64,000 nt of DNA from an uncultured Rhodocyclaceae bacterium (GCA_934271525.1 CAKQRL010000007.1:12680-76679), one strand, 5' to 3'. Shown: positions 8,279-17,768, counted from the first letter of the stretch. The notes: a model not told the origin generated them from the letters alone. Numbers and translations: made by a program.

Positions 8279-11200
8279 TTATTCCCCCACAATTTCAAGG
8301 TTTGAAGAACCAGACAAATCGTTTGGTTTCACCAACACCCGAACGGCAATGCGCTCGCACATTTCTTCAATATGCGAAATCACGCCAACCGTGCGCCCTG
8401 CCGCATGCAAGTTTTCCAAGGCATTCATCACCAAGGCAAGCGACTCTTTATCCAATGCCCCAAAACCTTCATCAATAAAAAGCGAGTCGGAAAGTTGCGC
8501 CGAATCCTTTAAGGTTGCCAAACCCAAAGCCAAGGATAACGACACCAAAAAAGATTCCCCGCCTGAGAGCGAATGCACCGAGCGCGGCACGCCGCCCGCC
8601 GCCAAATCCACAACCCACAAGGCAAGCGACTCGGGCGCACGTTTTAAAGCATAGCGTCGCCACAATTTCTGTAAGTGGCTGTTGGCATGCAACACCAAGG
8701 CATCCAAGGTGTAGCGTTGCGCAAAATCACGAAAAACCTTGCCATCGTATGCGCCGAGCAAATCATTCATCCCAGCCCACAAACTCGCTTCCTCTTGGGC
8801 TTCTAGCACCGCTTGGCGCAAAGTTTCTGCCGCCCTGCCCTGCGCTTCCAATTCGCCCGCTTGCGCTTGCCGCTTTGCCAACAAAGATTCTGATGTTTCC
8901 AACGCCGCTTTTTTTTCGTTTAATAAAGCGTTTATTTCATCCAAATTTAAAACTTGCGCATTTTCAAAAGGATTTGTTTTTTCGTGCTTTTCCAAATCTT
9001 TTTGTCGGGTGTTTTTTAATAATTCCGCAGAATTTTTTTCTTCTTCTATTTTCAAAGTTTGATGGTATTGCGCTTGCACTTCTTGTTGGTCTTGCAAAAA
9101 CAATGCTTTTATTTCTTCCTTTGAAAAATCATAATCTTTTAATGCCTTTTCAAATTGATGCGTAAAAGTTGCCAAAGCGTTTTTTAATTCTGCCGATTTA
9201 ATTTGCAAATCGTCATTATTTTTTTTGTAAATTGCCAAGGATTTTAATAACAAATCCTTTTCATTTTTGGCTTGCCAAGCATTGTTTTTAAGCTGATTTT
9301 CTTCAAAATGCCACGTATTTTGAATTTCAGAGACGCTTTTGCCTTCAAAAAGAGAACAACGTTCTTTTTGAATATTTTCAAAAACATTGTTTTTTTCTTT
9401 TAAAAACAATTCTTTTTCTTCTAAACTATTTTTGTTTTTTAAAATAATTTTGCTAGCATTTTCATAATTATTTTGTAATAAAAACAAATCATTTTTCAAA
9501 GATTCTTCCAATTTTTTTTGCGTGCGGCATTGTGCAACATTTTTGGCAGAATTTTCTAAAAACAAAGCAGGATTATTCAAAAAACGATTTTGCCAATCGC
9601 TGGCAATTGGCAACAAATATTCATTTAAAGCATTTAAAGAGTCTGATAATGATTTTTTTTGATTTTCATAATTTTCTTTCAAATGTTTTAAATTTTCTTT
9701 AAAAAGCAATAATTCTTTTTCCGCTTTTGAAAATGCCGATTCTTTTGCTTCAACGTTTTTTTTGAGATTTTCCAAATCAAGCAATTCGGCGTTTTTGTTT
9801 TCAACATTTAAATGAAAAGGCGCAGGATGCTTTGCCGAACCGCACACTGGGCAACTCTTGCCATCTTGTAAGCCAAGGCTCAATTCGCAAATAATTTGAT
9901 TTTTCAAAGTTTGTTGCGATGATTCAAATGCCGTTTTTGCAGAATTAAAATCTTTTTGAATCAAAGCAAAATCATTTTCTTTTTTTGATAACTGCGATTC
10001 TTTTTCAACAATTGATTTTTCTAAATCTTGCAAATATTGAAAATTAAAACTTTTCAAAAGATTTTCAACCTTATCCCAAACATTTTCTAACAACAAATGT
10101 TTTTGTTTTTTAGCAAAATATTCTTTTAAATTCTCTATTTGCGATTCTTTTTCAATCATTGCTTTTTGAATTTGAGCGGAATCATCTTTGGCTTTTTTAT
10201 TCTGCGCTAAAATAGAATGTAAAAATTCTTCTTCCTTTTGAATTTCGGTTTTTATTTTTAAAAGTTGTTCATCCAAACCTTTCGCTTTTTCTAAGTCATT
10301 TGCTTTTGATTTGATTTCAACTTCAAAATCCGCCAAGACCTTTTCGCTTTGAATCAAATGTTTTTCCGCATTTTGCAAAGTATTTTGCGTTTCAACAATT
10401 TTTTGATTATTTTCAAAAATTGCTTGTTCATTTTCAGAAAATTGTTTGTGGGTTTCTTCTTTTTGAATCCATAAAGGTTTTAAAGTGAAGGCATTTTTTT
10501 TGCGTTTTAATTGCGCAATTTTTGATAAATTATTTTCCCATTCTTCTTTTAAAAGCAAAAAATCTTTTTCTGCCTTTAAAAACAAAGTTTTTAAATTATT
10601 TAATTGCAAAATCCATGTTTTTTGTTGTTCCAAATGCTCTTTTTCCACGGTCAACGTGGATTTTTTTTGAAGAATATCGGCAATTTCTTTTTTTAAATCG
10701 TCTTTTTCTTTTTCCGTGGGGATTTTTTGCGCATCCATTTGCGCCGTCAATTCTTTAAAACGGGTAGAAACTTGGCGATTTTTTTCATGCGCGGCAATGG
10801 AGATTTTTTCAAAAATTGTGCTATCGGTTAGCATTTGCAAAATCTGCGCGCGCTCGTCATCTTTTGCGCCCAAAAACGCCGCAAAATCGTTTTGCGCCAA
10901 CAACACAGTTTTGGTGAATTGCGCAAAATCGCAACCGATTTTTTGCGCTATCAATGCCAAAGTTTCCTTGTAACCCTGCGAAATCAGCGTGGCGCTACGC
11001 GCTTGTGCTTGTTGCGCTGCGCCGCAAGTAGCAAAATTACCCAAAATCTCGGTTAGCCGCATTTCAACCTTTGCCACGCCGCCGTCTTTTTTGCTTTTTT
11101 TCAAGCGCCGCACCGACCACCGCGCGCGGTATTTTTTTAAATCCACACCCAAAAAATCCACTTCGGCATAAGCGCTTTGTGCGTCTTTATTCAACAAGGT

Positions 11201-11440
11201 TCGCGGGTCGTTGGGCGACAAATCCGTTTGGTCAAATTTATTTCCGCCACTTTTTTTGAGCCGCGGCGAATTGTTGAAAAGCGCCAAGCACATCGCATCC
11301 AACAGCGTGGATTTGCCCGAACCCGTGGGGCCAGTGATGGCAAAAAGCCCGCAATTCCGCAAGGGCGCTTTTTCAAAATCCACACAAAATTCCTTCAACA
11401 GCGAGCCGATGCCCGCCCCGCGCAATGCCAAAATTTTCAT
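8279..11440 (-). CDS. sbcC: exonuclease subunit SbcC (Rad50-like SMC ATPase)
   Basis: 1053-residue partner of SbcD. The complex cleaves hairpins and blocked DNA ends. Walker A is GPTGSGKST near residues 37-45. Very long coiled coils rich in Lys/Glu flank a zinc hook CPVCG (Cys530 and Cys533). The C-terminal ATPase half carries the signature LSGGESFLVSLSLALGLA and Walker B LFIDEGFGALD. It overlaps sbcD by 4 bp (ATGA). The middle of the gene is distinctly more A/T-rich than its ends, consistent with the coiled-coil Lys/Glu/Asn content. A 12-mer copy is read as STLTVEKEH in the first coil. Confidence 0.95.
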   Translation of the reverse strand: MKILALRGAGIGSLLKEFCVDFEKAPLRNCGLFAITGPTGSGKSTLLDAMCLALFNNSPRLKKSGGNKFDQTDLSPNDPRTLLNKDAQSAYAEVDFLGVDLKKYRARWSVRRLKKSKKDGGVAKVEMRLTEILGNFATCGAAQQAQARSATLISQGYKETLALIAQKIGCDFAQFTKTVLLAQNDFAAFLGAKDDERAQILQMLTDSTIFEKISIAAHEKNRQVSTRFKELTAQMDAQKIPTEKEKDDLKKEIADILQKKSTLTVEKEHLEQQKTWILQLNNLKTLFLKAEKDFLLLKEEWENNLSKIAQLKRKKNAFTLKPLWIQKEETHKQFSENEQAIFENNQKIVETQNTLQNAEKHLIQSEKVLADFEVEIKSKANDLEKAKGLDEQLLKIKTEIQKEEEFLHSILAQNKKAKDDSAQIQKAMIEKESQIENLKEYFAKKQKHLLLENVWDKVENLLKSFNFQYLQDLEKSIVEKESQLSKKENDFALIQKDFNSAKTAFESSQQTLKNQIICELSLGLQDGKSCPVCGSAKHPAPFHLNVENKNAELLDLENLKKNVEAKESAFSKAEKELLLFKENLKHLKENYENQKKSLSDSLNALNEYLLPIASDWQNRFLNNPALFLENSAKNVAQCRTQKKLEESLKNDLFLLQNNYENASKIILKNKNSLEEKELFLKEKNNVFENIQKERCSLFEGKSVSEIQNTWHFEENQLKNNAWQAKNEKDLLLKSLAIYKKNNDDLQIKSAELKNALATFTHQFEKALKDYDFSKEEIKALFLQDQQEVQAQYHQTLKIEEEKNSAELLKNTRQKDLEKHEKTNPFENAQVLNLDEINALLNEKKAALETSESLLAKRQAQAGELEAQGRAAETLRQAVLEAQEEASLWAGMNDLLGAYDGKVFRDFAQRYTLDALVLHANSHLQKLWRRYALKRAPESLALWVVDLAAGGVPRSVHSLSGGESFLVSLSLALGLATLKDSAQLSDSLFIDEGFGALDKESLALVMNALENLHAAGRTVGVISHIEEMCERIAVRVLVKPNDLSGSSNLEIVGE
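10644..10655 (-). repeat. dispersed 12-mer inside sbcC
   Basis: TCCACGGTCAAC immediately followed by GTGGATTTTTTTT, so a partial second core overlaps in inverted orientation. Read in frame as LTVEK. Confidence 0.75.
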
Positions 11441-12681
11441 TTTTCTTGCCTTTCAACCATGCGTTCCAACTCATCAAAAGCGTCCTGCCATTCGGGCGGC
11501 GGCGGCGCGTCGTCGTTTTGTGTGCGGTAAAGTTGGATGAACAAATCCTTTGGGTTTAATTTTTGCAGAATGTGCAGGGATTGCTCTTGCGCTGATTCCA
11601 AAGAATCGCCCTGCCCTTTTTCCAAAACGCCCTGCTCCAAAAGCATCAAACGAACAGCCTTATTTTCCAAGGCTTTTTTTACCTCCGATGCGGCAAACAA
11701 ATCCTGCGCATTAAAACGCAAACGGATTTTCAAAAATGGGTATTCTTCAACATTGTCGTTGGTTTTTTTTTCAGGCAAATCGGCGATTTTTTGCAAAATT
11801 TCTTGTTTGGATAAGGCAGATGAATCGTCTGGCCATTGCCAAAAATCCACCAGTCGGGTTAAAAAAATTGACAAGACGTTTTTTAATTTTTTGCCTTCAA
11901 ATTCAACCTTCAACACCCGATGGCGATAATGCCGCTCGGTAAAAGAAAGCGGAATTGCCGAACCGCTATAAAAAATTTTGTCGCTAATTTTTTGTGCGCG
12001 GTGCAAATGCCCAAGCGCAACATAATCAATGCTTTTGGGAAAAACATTTGCTGATACACTTTCTTGCCCGCCGATTAAAAGCCGCCGCTCCGAATCGGGC
12101 GAATTTTGCGCGCCTGCAACAAAACAATGCGCCGTGGCGATAATCGGCAAATTCTTATTCGGCACCAAACTAAGCGCTGTTTCATAAAATGCGGCAACAC
12201 CGGTTTCATAAAAACATTCTTCGCTTTCTTGAATAAAAGGCGCAATGTCCGAAACGCGCAAAAACGGCACCGCCAAGCAAAAGGCGGCAACATCGCCCGC
12301 GCGGTTTTTTAAGGGAATAATCAAATCAGCAGGGTTATTCACCGCGCCGACTACGGCAACATTCAAATAGCGCAACACTTCGCGCGGGGCTTCCAGCCGC
12401 AATGCGGAATCGTGATTGCCCGCAACCAACACCGTTTGCACGTGCGGCATTTTGGCGTGCAATTCGCCCAAAAATTGATACAAAGCTTTCAAGGCAAATG
12501 CCGATGGATTGATTTTGTCAAAAATATCGCCTGCAACAATTAAAGCATCGGCATTTTCATTGTTTAAAATTTCTAACAATTCGGCAAAAAAGGCGCGGTG
12601 TTCCAAACGGCGATCCGCTTCATCCAAAAAACTATGCCCCAGATGCCAATCGGCAGAGTGAATAAAAGTGAAGTTTTCCAC
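11437..12681 (-). CDS. sbcD: exonuclease subunit SbcD (Mre11-like nuclease)
   Basis: 414-residue metallophosphoesterase nuclease. Motifs in order: HSADWHLGHSF (phosphoesterase motif I), VAGDIFDKINPS (II), VAGNHDSALRL (III), and GHLHRAQ near residue 225. No ATG occurs in frame before HSADWHLG. The only fitting start is GTG 12681, giving MENFTFIHSADWHLG. That GTG is part of a dispersed 12-mer (GTTTACC-GTG-GA). The gene precedes sbcC with a 4-bp overlap. Confidence 0.94.
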   Translation of the reverse strand: MENFTFIHSADWHLGHSFLDEADRRLEHRAFFAELLEILNNENADALIVAGDIFDKINPSAFALKALYQFLGELHAKMPHVQTVLVAGNHDSALRLEAPREVLRYLNVAVVGAVNNPADLIIPLKNRAGDVAAFCLAVPFLRVSDIAPFIQESEECFYETGVAAFYETALSLVPNKNLPIIATAHCFVAGAQNSPDSERRLLIGGQESVSANVFPKSIDYVALGHLHRAQKISDKIFYSGSAIPLSFTERHYRHRVLKVEFEGKKLKNVLSIFLTRLVDFWQWPDDSSALSKQEILQKIADLPEKKTNDNVEEYPFLKIRLRFNAQDLFAASEVKKALENKAVRLMLLEQGVLEKGQGDSLESAQEQSLHILQKLNPKDLFIQLYRTQNDDAPPPPEWQDAFDELERMVERQEK

Positions 12682-12726
12682 GGTAAACGCCAGATTTTTT
12701 TCAAAAAAATATTGGTTTACCGTGGA
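12677..12726. repeat. outward inverted pair of the 12-mer carrying the sbcD start codon
   Basis: TCCACGGTAAAC 12677-12688 and GTTTACCGTGGA 12715-12726 around ATTTTTTTCAAAAAAAT, 50 bp in all. The left arm supplies the GTG start of sbcD. The element separates divergent sbcD and epd. Confidence 0.78.
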
Positions 12727-12814
12727 AAATGTTTTTTTTCAAGTTTTAAAAGTTTTAATCCAAAAAAAAAGCGGCGGCGCTACAATTTTGAATTTTTAAA
12801 AACGGCAAAAAACA

Positions 12815-13831
12815 ATGCGTTTTGCAATACACGGCTTTGGGCGAATTGGGCGTTGCGTTTTGCGCGCGTGGGCAGAGTCGCCCACAAAAAACCTCATTCC
12901 CGCAGCCATCAACGAGCCTGCGGATGCCCAAAGTATACTTTATTTGAGCCTTTATGATTCCACGCACGGCGTTTTTCCTTGCCCTTTGAGCTTGGAAGAT
13001 GAAGATTTTTTATTGTTTAAACACAACATTGCACTGAGCCATTTTTCAAAAATTAAAGATTTAAAATGGCGCGCCAAAGCCGATTTGATTTTGGAATGTT
13101 CCGGGCAATACGGCAAGCGCAAACACTTGGAAATGCTCTTGAAAAAAGGCGGCAAGGTTTTGATTTTATCCAACCCGGGCGATTCACAAGACGATGTCGA
13201 CCAAACCATTATTTTTGGTTTTAACGAAAAAACTTTAACGGGAAAAGAAAAAATCATTTCCGCCGCCAGCTGCACAACGCTGGCAAGCGTGCCAACTTTG
13301 TCCTTGATTCACCAAACAATCGGCATTGAAGAAGTTTTTATCACCACGCTGCATTCGGTGATGAACGACCAACCGCTCTTAGATGGTTACCACCACAAAG
13401 ACTTGCGCCGCACGCGCTCTGCCCTGCATTCTTTAATTCCCGTTTCAACGGGTTTGGCACAAGGCATTGAGCGCTTCTTGCCCGATTTAAAACAACATGT
13501 GAGCGCGCGCGCCATTCGCACACCAATTTTGAATGTTTCGGCATTGGATATTACATTGGTTTTAAAAAAATCGGTTTCGTTGGTCAGTGCGCAGGCAATT
13601 ATCCAAAACGCCATTGATTCGGGCGCACTGCCTTTTCATTCTTACACGCGCCAAGCGCACGCTTCCATTGATTTTAACCACAACCCCAACTCCGCCATTG
13701 TGGATTTTTTGGAAATGCGCCAAAGCGGCAAATGCTTGCAACTTTTGATTTGGTTTGATAACGAATGGGCATATTCCAAACGACTCTTGGATTTGGCGGA
13801 TTTTGTGGCAGAATTCCACGGTAAACCTTGA
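12815..13831 (+). CDS. epd: erythrose-4-phosphate dehydrogenase-like GAPDH family enzyme
   Basis: 338 residues, Rossmann N-terminus AIHGFGRIGRCVLRAW. AINEPADAQSILYLSLYDSTHGVF, TTLHSVMNDQPLLDGYHHKDLRRTRSA and IPVSTGLAQGIERFLP track Epd (pyridoxal-phosphate route) better than glycolytic GAPDH. The catalytic Cys is residue 153 and the His residue 180. The active-site block reads SCTTL instead of the near-universal SCTTN, which is unusual. It sits directly upstream of pgk, as epd does in many gammaproteobacteria. No other GAPDH is in the window, so a glycolytic role cannot be excluded. Confidence 0.78.
   Translation: MRFAIHGFGRIGRCVLRAWAESPTKNLIPAAINEPADAQSILYLSLYDSTHGVFPCPLSLEDEDFLLFKHNIALSHFSKIKDLKWRAKADLILECSGQYGKRKHLEMLLKKGGKVLILSNPGDSQDDVDQTIIFGFNEKTLTGKEKIISAASCTTLASVPTLSLIHQTIGIEEVFITTLHSVMNDQPLLDGYHHKDLRRTRSALHSLIPVSTGLAQGIERFLPDLKQHVSARAIRTPILNVSALDITLVLKKSVSLVSAQAIIQNAIDSGALPFHSYTRQAHASIDFNHNPNSAIVDFLEMRQSGKCLQLLIWFDNEWAYSKRLLDLADFVAEFHGKP
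13815..13826 (-). repeat. dispersed 12-mer at the epd 3' end
   Basis: TCCACGGTAAAC read as F-H-G-K within the last codons of epd, followed by CTTGATTTTTTTTGAAAAAAG, the A/T flank. Confidence 0.8.
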
Positions 13832-13861
13832 TTTTTTTTGAAAAAAGAAGACATTCAAACA

Positions 13862-15052
13862 ATGAATATTTTGAAATTAAGCAAAGTCAATTTGCACAAC
13901 AAACGCGTTTTGATTCGCGCGGATTTAAACGTGCCGCAAGATGAAGCCGGCAATATCACCGAAGACACGCGCATTCGCGCATCCCTTGCTTCTATCAACC
14001 ATTGTTTGCAACAAAACGCCGCGGTGATGGTAACCTCCCACTTGGGGCGCCCAACCGAAGGCGAATTGGGCGAAGACGATTCCTTAATGCCAGTTGCTGT
14101 GCGTTTGGGGCAACTTTTAAAGCAACCTGTGCGCTTAATTCAAAATTGGGTGGATGGCCATTTTGAAGTCAAAAACGGCGAAGTGGTTTTGTTAGAAAAC
14201 TGCCGCTGCAATGTGGGCGAGAAAAAAAATGATGAAGCGCTTGCCAAAAAAATGGCAAAACTTTGCGATGTTTATGTCAATGATGCTTTTGGCACGGCAC
14301 ACCGCGCAGAAGCCACCACCGTTGGCTTGGCAAAATTTGCGCCGGTGGCGTGCGCGGGCATTTTGATGAGTGCGGAAATTGACGCCTTAACCCGCGCTTT
14401 TTTTAACCCCACGCATCCGCTGGTTGCCATTGTGGGCGGCTCTAAGGTTTCTTCTAAATTAACCATTTTAAAACGCTTATCTGAAAAAGTTGACCAACTG
14501 ATTGTGGGCGGTGGCATTTTGAATACGTTTTTGCTTGCCGCTGGCAAACGCGTGGGCGATTCTTTGTCTGAACCCGGTTTAATCCGCGATGCGCACAAAA
14601 TTATGGATTTGATGCACGAGCGCGGCGCGGATGTGCCTTTGCCTGTTGATGTTGTGGTGGCTGATGAAGTGTCAACCCTTGCGCGCGCCAATAAAATTCC
14701 CGTTGATTCTGTGGGTTTGCACGACCGCATTTTGGATATCGGCCCCAAATCTGCCGCGCATTTGGCGCAGATTATTGCGGATGCGGGCACCATCATTTGG
14801 AATGGCCCAGTTGGAATGTTTGAATTGCCGCAATTTGCAGGCGGCACCAAAATGTTGGCATCCGCCATTGCGCATTCTTCCGCCTTTACCATTGCAGGCG
14901 GCGGCGACACGCTGGCTGCCATTGCCAAATTCAATATTGCGCCCAATGTTGGCTACATTTCAACCGGCGGCGGCGCCTTTTTGGAATTTTTGGAAGGCAA
15001 AACCTTGCCCGCCATTGCGGCGCTGGAAGAACGCGCTGAATCGCTTGTTTAA
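13862..15052 (+). CDS. pgk: phosphoglycerate kinase
   Basis: 396 residues from ATG 13862; a TTG at 13838 would add eight residues not seen in the family. Makes ATP from 1,3-bisphosphoglycerate. Motifs: KRVLIRADLNVPQDE near the N-terminus, TSHLGRPTEGE, VNDAFGTAHRAEAT, the AIVGGSKVSSKL hinge, IIWNGPVGMFE and the nucleotide loop TIAGGGDTLAAI plus STGGGAFLEFLEGKTLP. It is 30 bp downstream of epd, forming an epd-pgk operon. Confidence 0.96.
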   Translation: MNILKLSKVNLHNKRVLIRADLNVPQDEAGNITEDTRIRASLASINHCLQQNAAVMVTSHLGRPTEGELGEDDSLMPVAVRLGQLLKQPVRLIQNWVDGHFEVKNGEVVLLENCRCNVGEKKNDEALAKKMAKLCDVYVNDAFGTAHRAEATTVGLAKFAPVACAGILMSAEIDALTRAFFNPTHPLVAIVGGSKVSSKLTILKRLSEKVDQLIVGGGILNTFLLAAGKRVGDSLSEPGLIRDAHKIMDLMHERGADVPLPVDVVVADEVSTLARANKIPVDSVGLHDRILDIGPKSAAHLAQIIADAGTIIWNGPVGMFELPQFAGGTKMLASAIAHSSAFTIAGGGDTLAAIAKFNIAPNVGYISTGGGAFLEFLEGKTLPAIAALEERAESLV

Positions 15053-15073
15053 TTTTTTTAAAAAAAATTTTGG

Positions 15074-15085
15074 GTTGACCGTGGA
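15074..15085 (+). repeat. dispersed 12-mer carrying the maf start codon
   Basis: GTTGACCGTGGA preceded by TTTTTTTAAAAAAAATTTTGG and followed by AAAAAAA. Its GTG at 15081 begins maf. Confidence 0.8.
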
Positions 15086-15659
15086 AAAAAAACTTGTTTT
15101 GGCATCTTCTTCCGTTTTTAGAAAAGCGTTGTTAGAACGCTTAAACATTCCGTTTGTTTGCGCCTCCCCCAACATTGATGAATCGCCCAATGAAAATGAA
15201 TCGCCTGAAAATTTAGCCAAACGTTTGTCCATTGAAAAAGCCAAAGCGCTAGCCAAAGATTTTCCCAATGCGTTGATTATCGGCTCCGACCAAGTGGCAA
15301 CGGCAAATGGCAAAATTTACGGCAAACCCAAAACTTTGGAAAATGGCGTTTTGCAATTAAAAGAATTGTCGGGAAAATCGGTTGATTTTTTAAGCGCTTT
15401 AACCCTTTTAAACGCCAAAACGGGCAATGTGCAAAGCCAATGCGTTTTAACCCGCGTGCAGTTTCGGCAATTAACAGAATCCGAAATCCGCCAATATTTA
15501 AACCAAGAACCCGATGCCATCAATTGCGCAGGTTCGGCAAAATCAGAGTCGCTTGGCATTACGTTATTAGAAAAAATACAATCAAACGACCCAACCGCGC
15601 TTGTTGGTTTGCCTTTAATTGCCTTGTGCCAAATGTTGCGCCAAGAAAACGCCTTATGA
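15081..15659 (+). CDS. maf: Maf-family nucleotide pyrophosphatase (YceF type)
   Basis: 192 residues. Starts at GTG 15081 inside the dispersed 12-mer (MEKKLVLASSSVFRKALLERL). That is exactly where Maf proteins begin, and no ATG lies nearby. The family hydrolyses non-canonical nucleotides such as m7GTP. Motifs: LASSSVFRKALLE, ENLAKRLSIEKAKA, IIGSDQVA and GLPLIALCQML, the last typical of the YceF subgroup. Its stop overlaps the next start (ATGA), so it is translationally coupled to the methyltransferase. Confidence 0.9.
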   Translation: MEKKLVLASSSVFRKALLERLNIPFVCASPNIDESPNENESPENLAKRLSIEKAKALAKDFPNALIIGSDQVATANGKIYGKPKTLENGVLQLKELSGKSVDFLSALTLLNAKTGNVQSQCVLTRVQFRQLTESEIRQYLNQEPDAINCAGSAKSESLGITLLEKIQSNDPTALVGLPLIALCQMLRQENAL

Positions 15660-16381
15660 AACCGCTGGGCACGCTTTTTTTAATTCCCACGCCGCTTTTT
15701 TTTAAAAGCAAAAATCCGCCAACTTGCGCTGATTTTTTGCTCAATCACAATTTAAAAACCTTAAAAACTTTAAAACATTTTGTGGTAGAAAACGCCAAAA
15801 CCGCACGTGCGCATTTAAAAGGCTTAACCGATTTGCCTTTGCAAGAACTCCATTTAATGGAATTAAACGAACATACGCCCAAAAAGCAAATAGCAGATTT
15901 TTTAACCCCGCTTTTACAAGGCGAAAATATGGGTTTGATGAGCGAAGCCGGTTGCCCAGCTGTTGCCGACCCGGGCGCTTGGTTGGTCAATTGTGCGCAC
16001 CAAAAAAATATTATTGTGGAACCTTGGATTGGCGCATCATCCATTTTGTTGGCGTTGATGGCAAGCGGTTTGAATGGGCAGCGTTTTTGTTTTTGGGGTT
16101 ATTTGCCAAGCGAATCCCAACAACGCAAAATGCACATTTTAAAATTAGAAAAAGAATCCAAACAAAACCAACAAACCCAAATTTTTATTGAAACGCCTTA
16201 TCGCAATGAAGCGCTTTTTGAAAGTTTATTAAAACACTGCGCCTTGCAAACCCAAATTTGCGTGGCGCTGAATTTAACGCAAGAAACACAATGGATTAAA
16301 ACCCAAAGTGTGAAAGCGTGGCAAAATGCCGCTTTACCTGTTTTGAAAAATCAATTAGCCGTTTTTTTGTTGTTAGGATAA
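15656..16381 (+). CDS. RsmI-like SAM-dependent methyltransferase (tetrapyrrole methylase fold)
   Basis: 241 residues. GTLFLIPTPL at the start, then MGLMSEAGCPAVADPGAWLV, the GASSILLALMASGLNGQRFCFWGYLP block and IFIETPYRNEALFESLL match the family related to RsmI (16S rRNA C1402 2'-O-methyltransferase). It is a diverged paralogue rather than clear RsmI, whose N-terminus is usually LYVVATPIGN. Substrate unknown. Coupled to maf by a 4-bp overlap and 2 bp from argH. Confidence 0.8.
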   Translation: MKPLGTLFLIPTPLFFKSKNPPTCADFLLNHNLKTLKTLKHFVVENAKTARAHLKGLTDLPLQELHLMELNEHTPKKQIADFLTPLLQGENMGLMSEAGCPAVADPGAWLVNCAHQKNIIVEPWIGASSILLALMASGLNGQRFCFWGYLPSESQQRKMHILKLEKESKQNQQTQIFIETPYRNEALFESLLKHCALQTQICVALNLTQETQWIKTQSVKAWQNAALPVLKNQLAVFLLLG

Positions 16382-16383
16382 CT

Positions 16384-17763
16384 ATGGACAATTACACTTG
16401 GGCTGGCCGTTTTGATGAACCGATGAGCGAATTGGTCAAACGCTACACCGCTTCTATTGCTTTTGACAAACGCTTGTGGCAACAAGATATTCGCGCTTCA
16501 CTGGCGCATGCCAAAATGTTGTGCAAACAAAAAATCATCACCCAAGAAGATTTAACCGCCATTGAAAACGGTATGGCACAAATTAAAGAAGAAATTGAAA
16601 CTGGACGATTCCACTGGTCGCTGGATTTGGAAGATGTGCATTTCAACATTGAAAAACGCTTAACAGAATTGGTGGGCGATTCTGGCAAACGCTTGCACAC
16701 CGCGCGCTCACGCAATGACCAAGTGGCAACGGATATGCGCCTTTTTGTGCGCGATTCCATTGATTCTATTTTGCTGATTTTAAAAAAATTCCAACTGGTG
16801 CTTTTAAATTTAGCCGAGCGCGAAGCAAACACCGCAATGCCGGGTTTAACGCATTTGCAAATTGCGCAACCCATTTCCTTTGGGCACCATTTGATGGCGT
16901 ATTTTGAAATGTTTTGCCGCGATGTTGAACGCCTGCAAAACACGCGCTGCCGCTTGAACAAACTGCCTTTGGGCGCGGCGGCTTTGGCCGGCACAACTTA
17001 TCCCATTGACCGCGAAATGGTCGCCAAAGAATTGGGGTTTGATGGACTTTGTTTGAACTCTCTGGATGCCGTCTCCGACCGCGATTTTGCCATTGAATTT
17101 TGCGCGGATGCGGCGCTGTTGATGATGCACATCTCGCGCTTGTCCGAAGAATTGGTTTTGTGGATGAATCCACGTTTTGGTTTTATCACCTTGCCCGACC
17201 GCTTTTGCACGGGCTCATCCATTATGCCGCAGAAAAAAAATCCAGACGTGCCCGAACTTGCGCGCGGCAAAACCGGGCGCATTTATGGCCATTTAACCGC
17301 CCTTTTAACTTTGATGAAAGCCCAACCTTTGGCTTACAACAAAGACAACCAAGAAGACAAAGAACCGCTTTTTGACACCATTGATACATTAAGCGACACC
17401 TTGCTGATTTTTACCGAAATGTTAGAAGGCTTGAAAGTCAAACCGCAAGCGCTTTTGAATGCCTTAAAAGAAGGTTTTGCCATGGCCACCGATTTGGCGG
17501 ATTATTTGGTTAAAAAAGGCATTCCCTTTCGGGATGCGCACGCCGCCGTGGGGCGCGCCGTGAAAATGGCAGAACAAAAAGGCGTTGGCTTATCCGATTT
17601 GAGTTTAAAAGAATTGCAACAATTTTGCCCAGCCGTTGAAAACGATGTTTTTGAATGTTTGAAAATTGAAAACGCTTTGAAAGCCCGCGCGCACATTGGC
17701 GCCACAGCGCCTTCTTGCGTTTTAAAAGCCATTCAAACGGCACGCGAAAATTTAAAGGATTAA
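16384..17763 (+). CDS. argH: argininosuccinate lyase
   Basis: 459 residues from ATG 16384. Splits argininosuccinate to arginine and fumarate, the last step of arginine synthesis. The fumarase-superfamily signature GSSIMPQKKNPDVPEL is intact. TYTA-type segment YTASIAFDKRLWQQDI, HTARSRNDQVATDMRLF and GLTHLQIAQPISFGHHLMAY are all present. It follows the methyltransferase by 2 bp and ends at an inverted 12-mer pair that likely terminates transcription. Confidence 0.96.
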   Translation: MDNYTWAGRFDEPMSELVKRYTASIAFDKRLWQQDIRASLAHAKMLCKQKIITQEDLTAIENGMAQIKEEIETGRFHWSLDLEDVHFNIEKRLTELVGDSGKRLHTARSRNDQVATDMRLFVRDSIDSILLILKKFQLVLLNLAEREANTAMPGLTHLQIAQPISFGHHLMAYFEMFCRDVERLQNTRCRLNKLPLGAAALAGTTYPIDREMVAKELGFDGLCLNSLDAVSDRDFAIEFCADAALLMMHISRLSEELVLWMNPRFGFITLPDRFCTGSSIMPQKKNPDVPELARGKTGRIYGHLTALLTLMKAQPLAYNKDNQEDKEPLFDTIDTLSDTLLIFTEMLEGLKVKPQALLNALKEGFAMATDLADYLVKKGIPFRDAHAAVGRAVKMAEQKGVGLSDLSLKELQQFCPAVENDVFECLKIENALKARAHIGATAPSCVLKAIQTARENLKD

Positions 17764-17768
17764 AAAAA

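Noticed and set aside
8515..9165. Long open frames on the + strand across sbcC
   Set aside because: Antisense shadows of the SbcC coding strand; sbcC is complete with all motifs.
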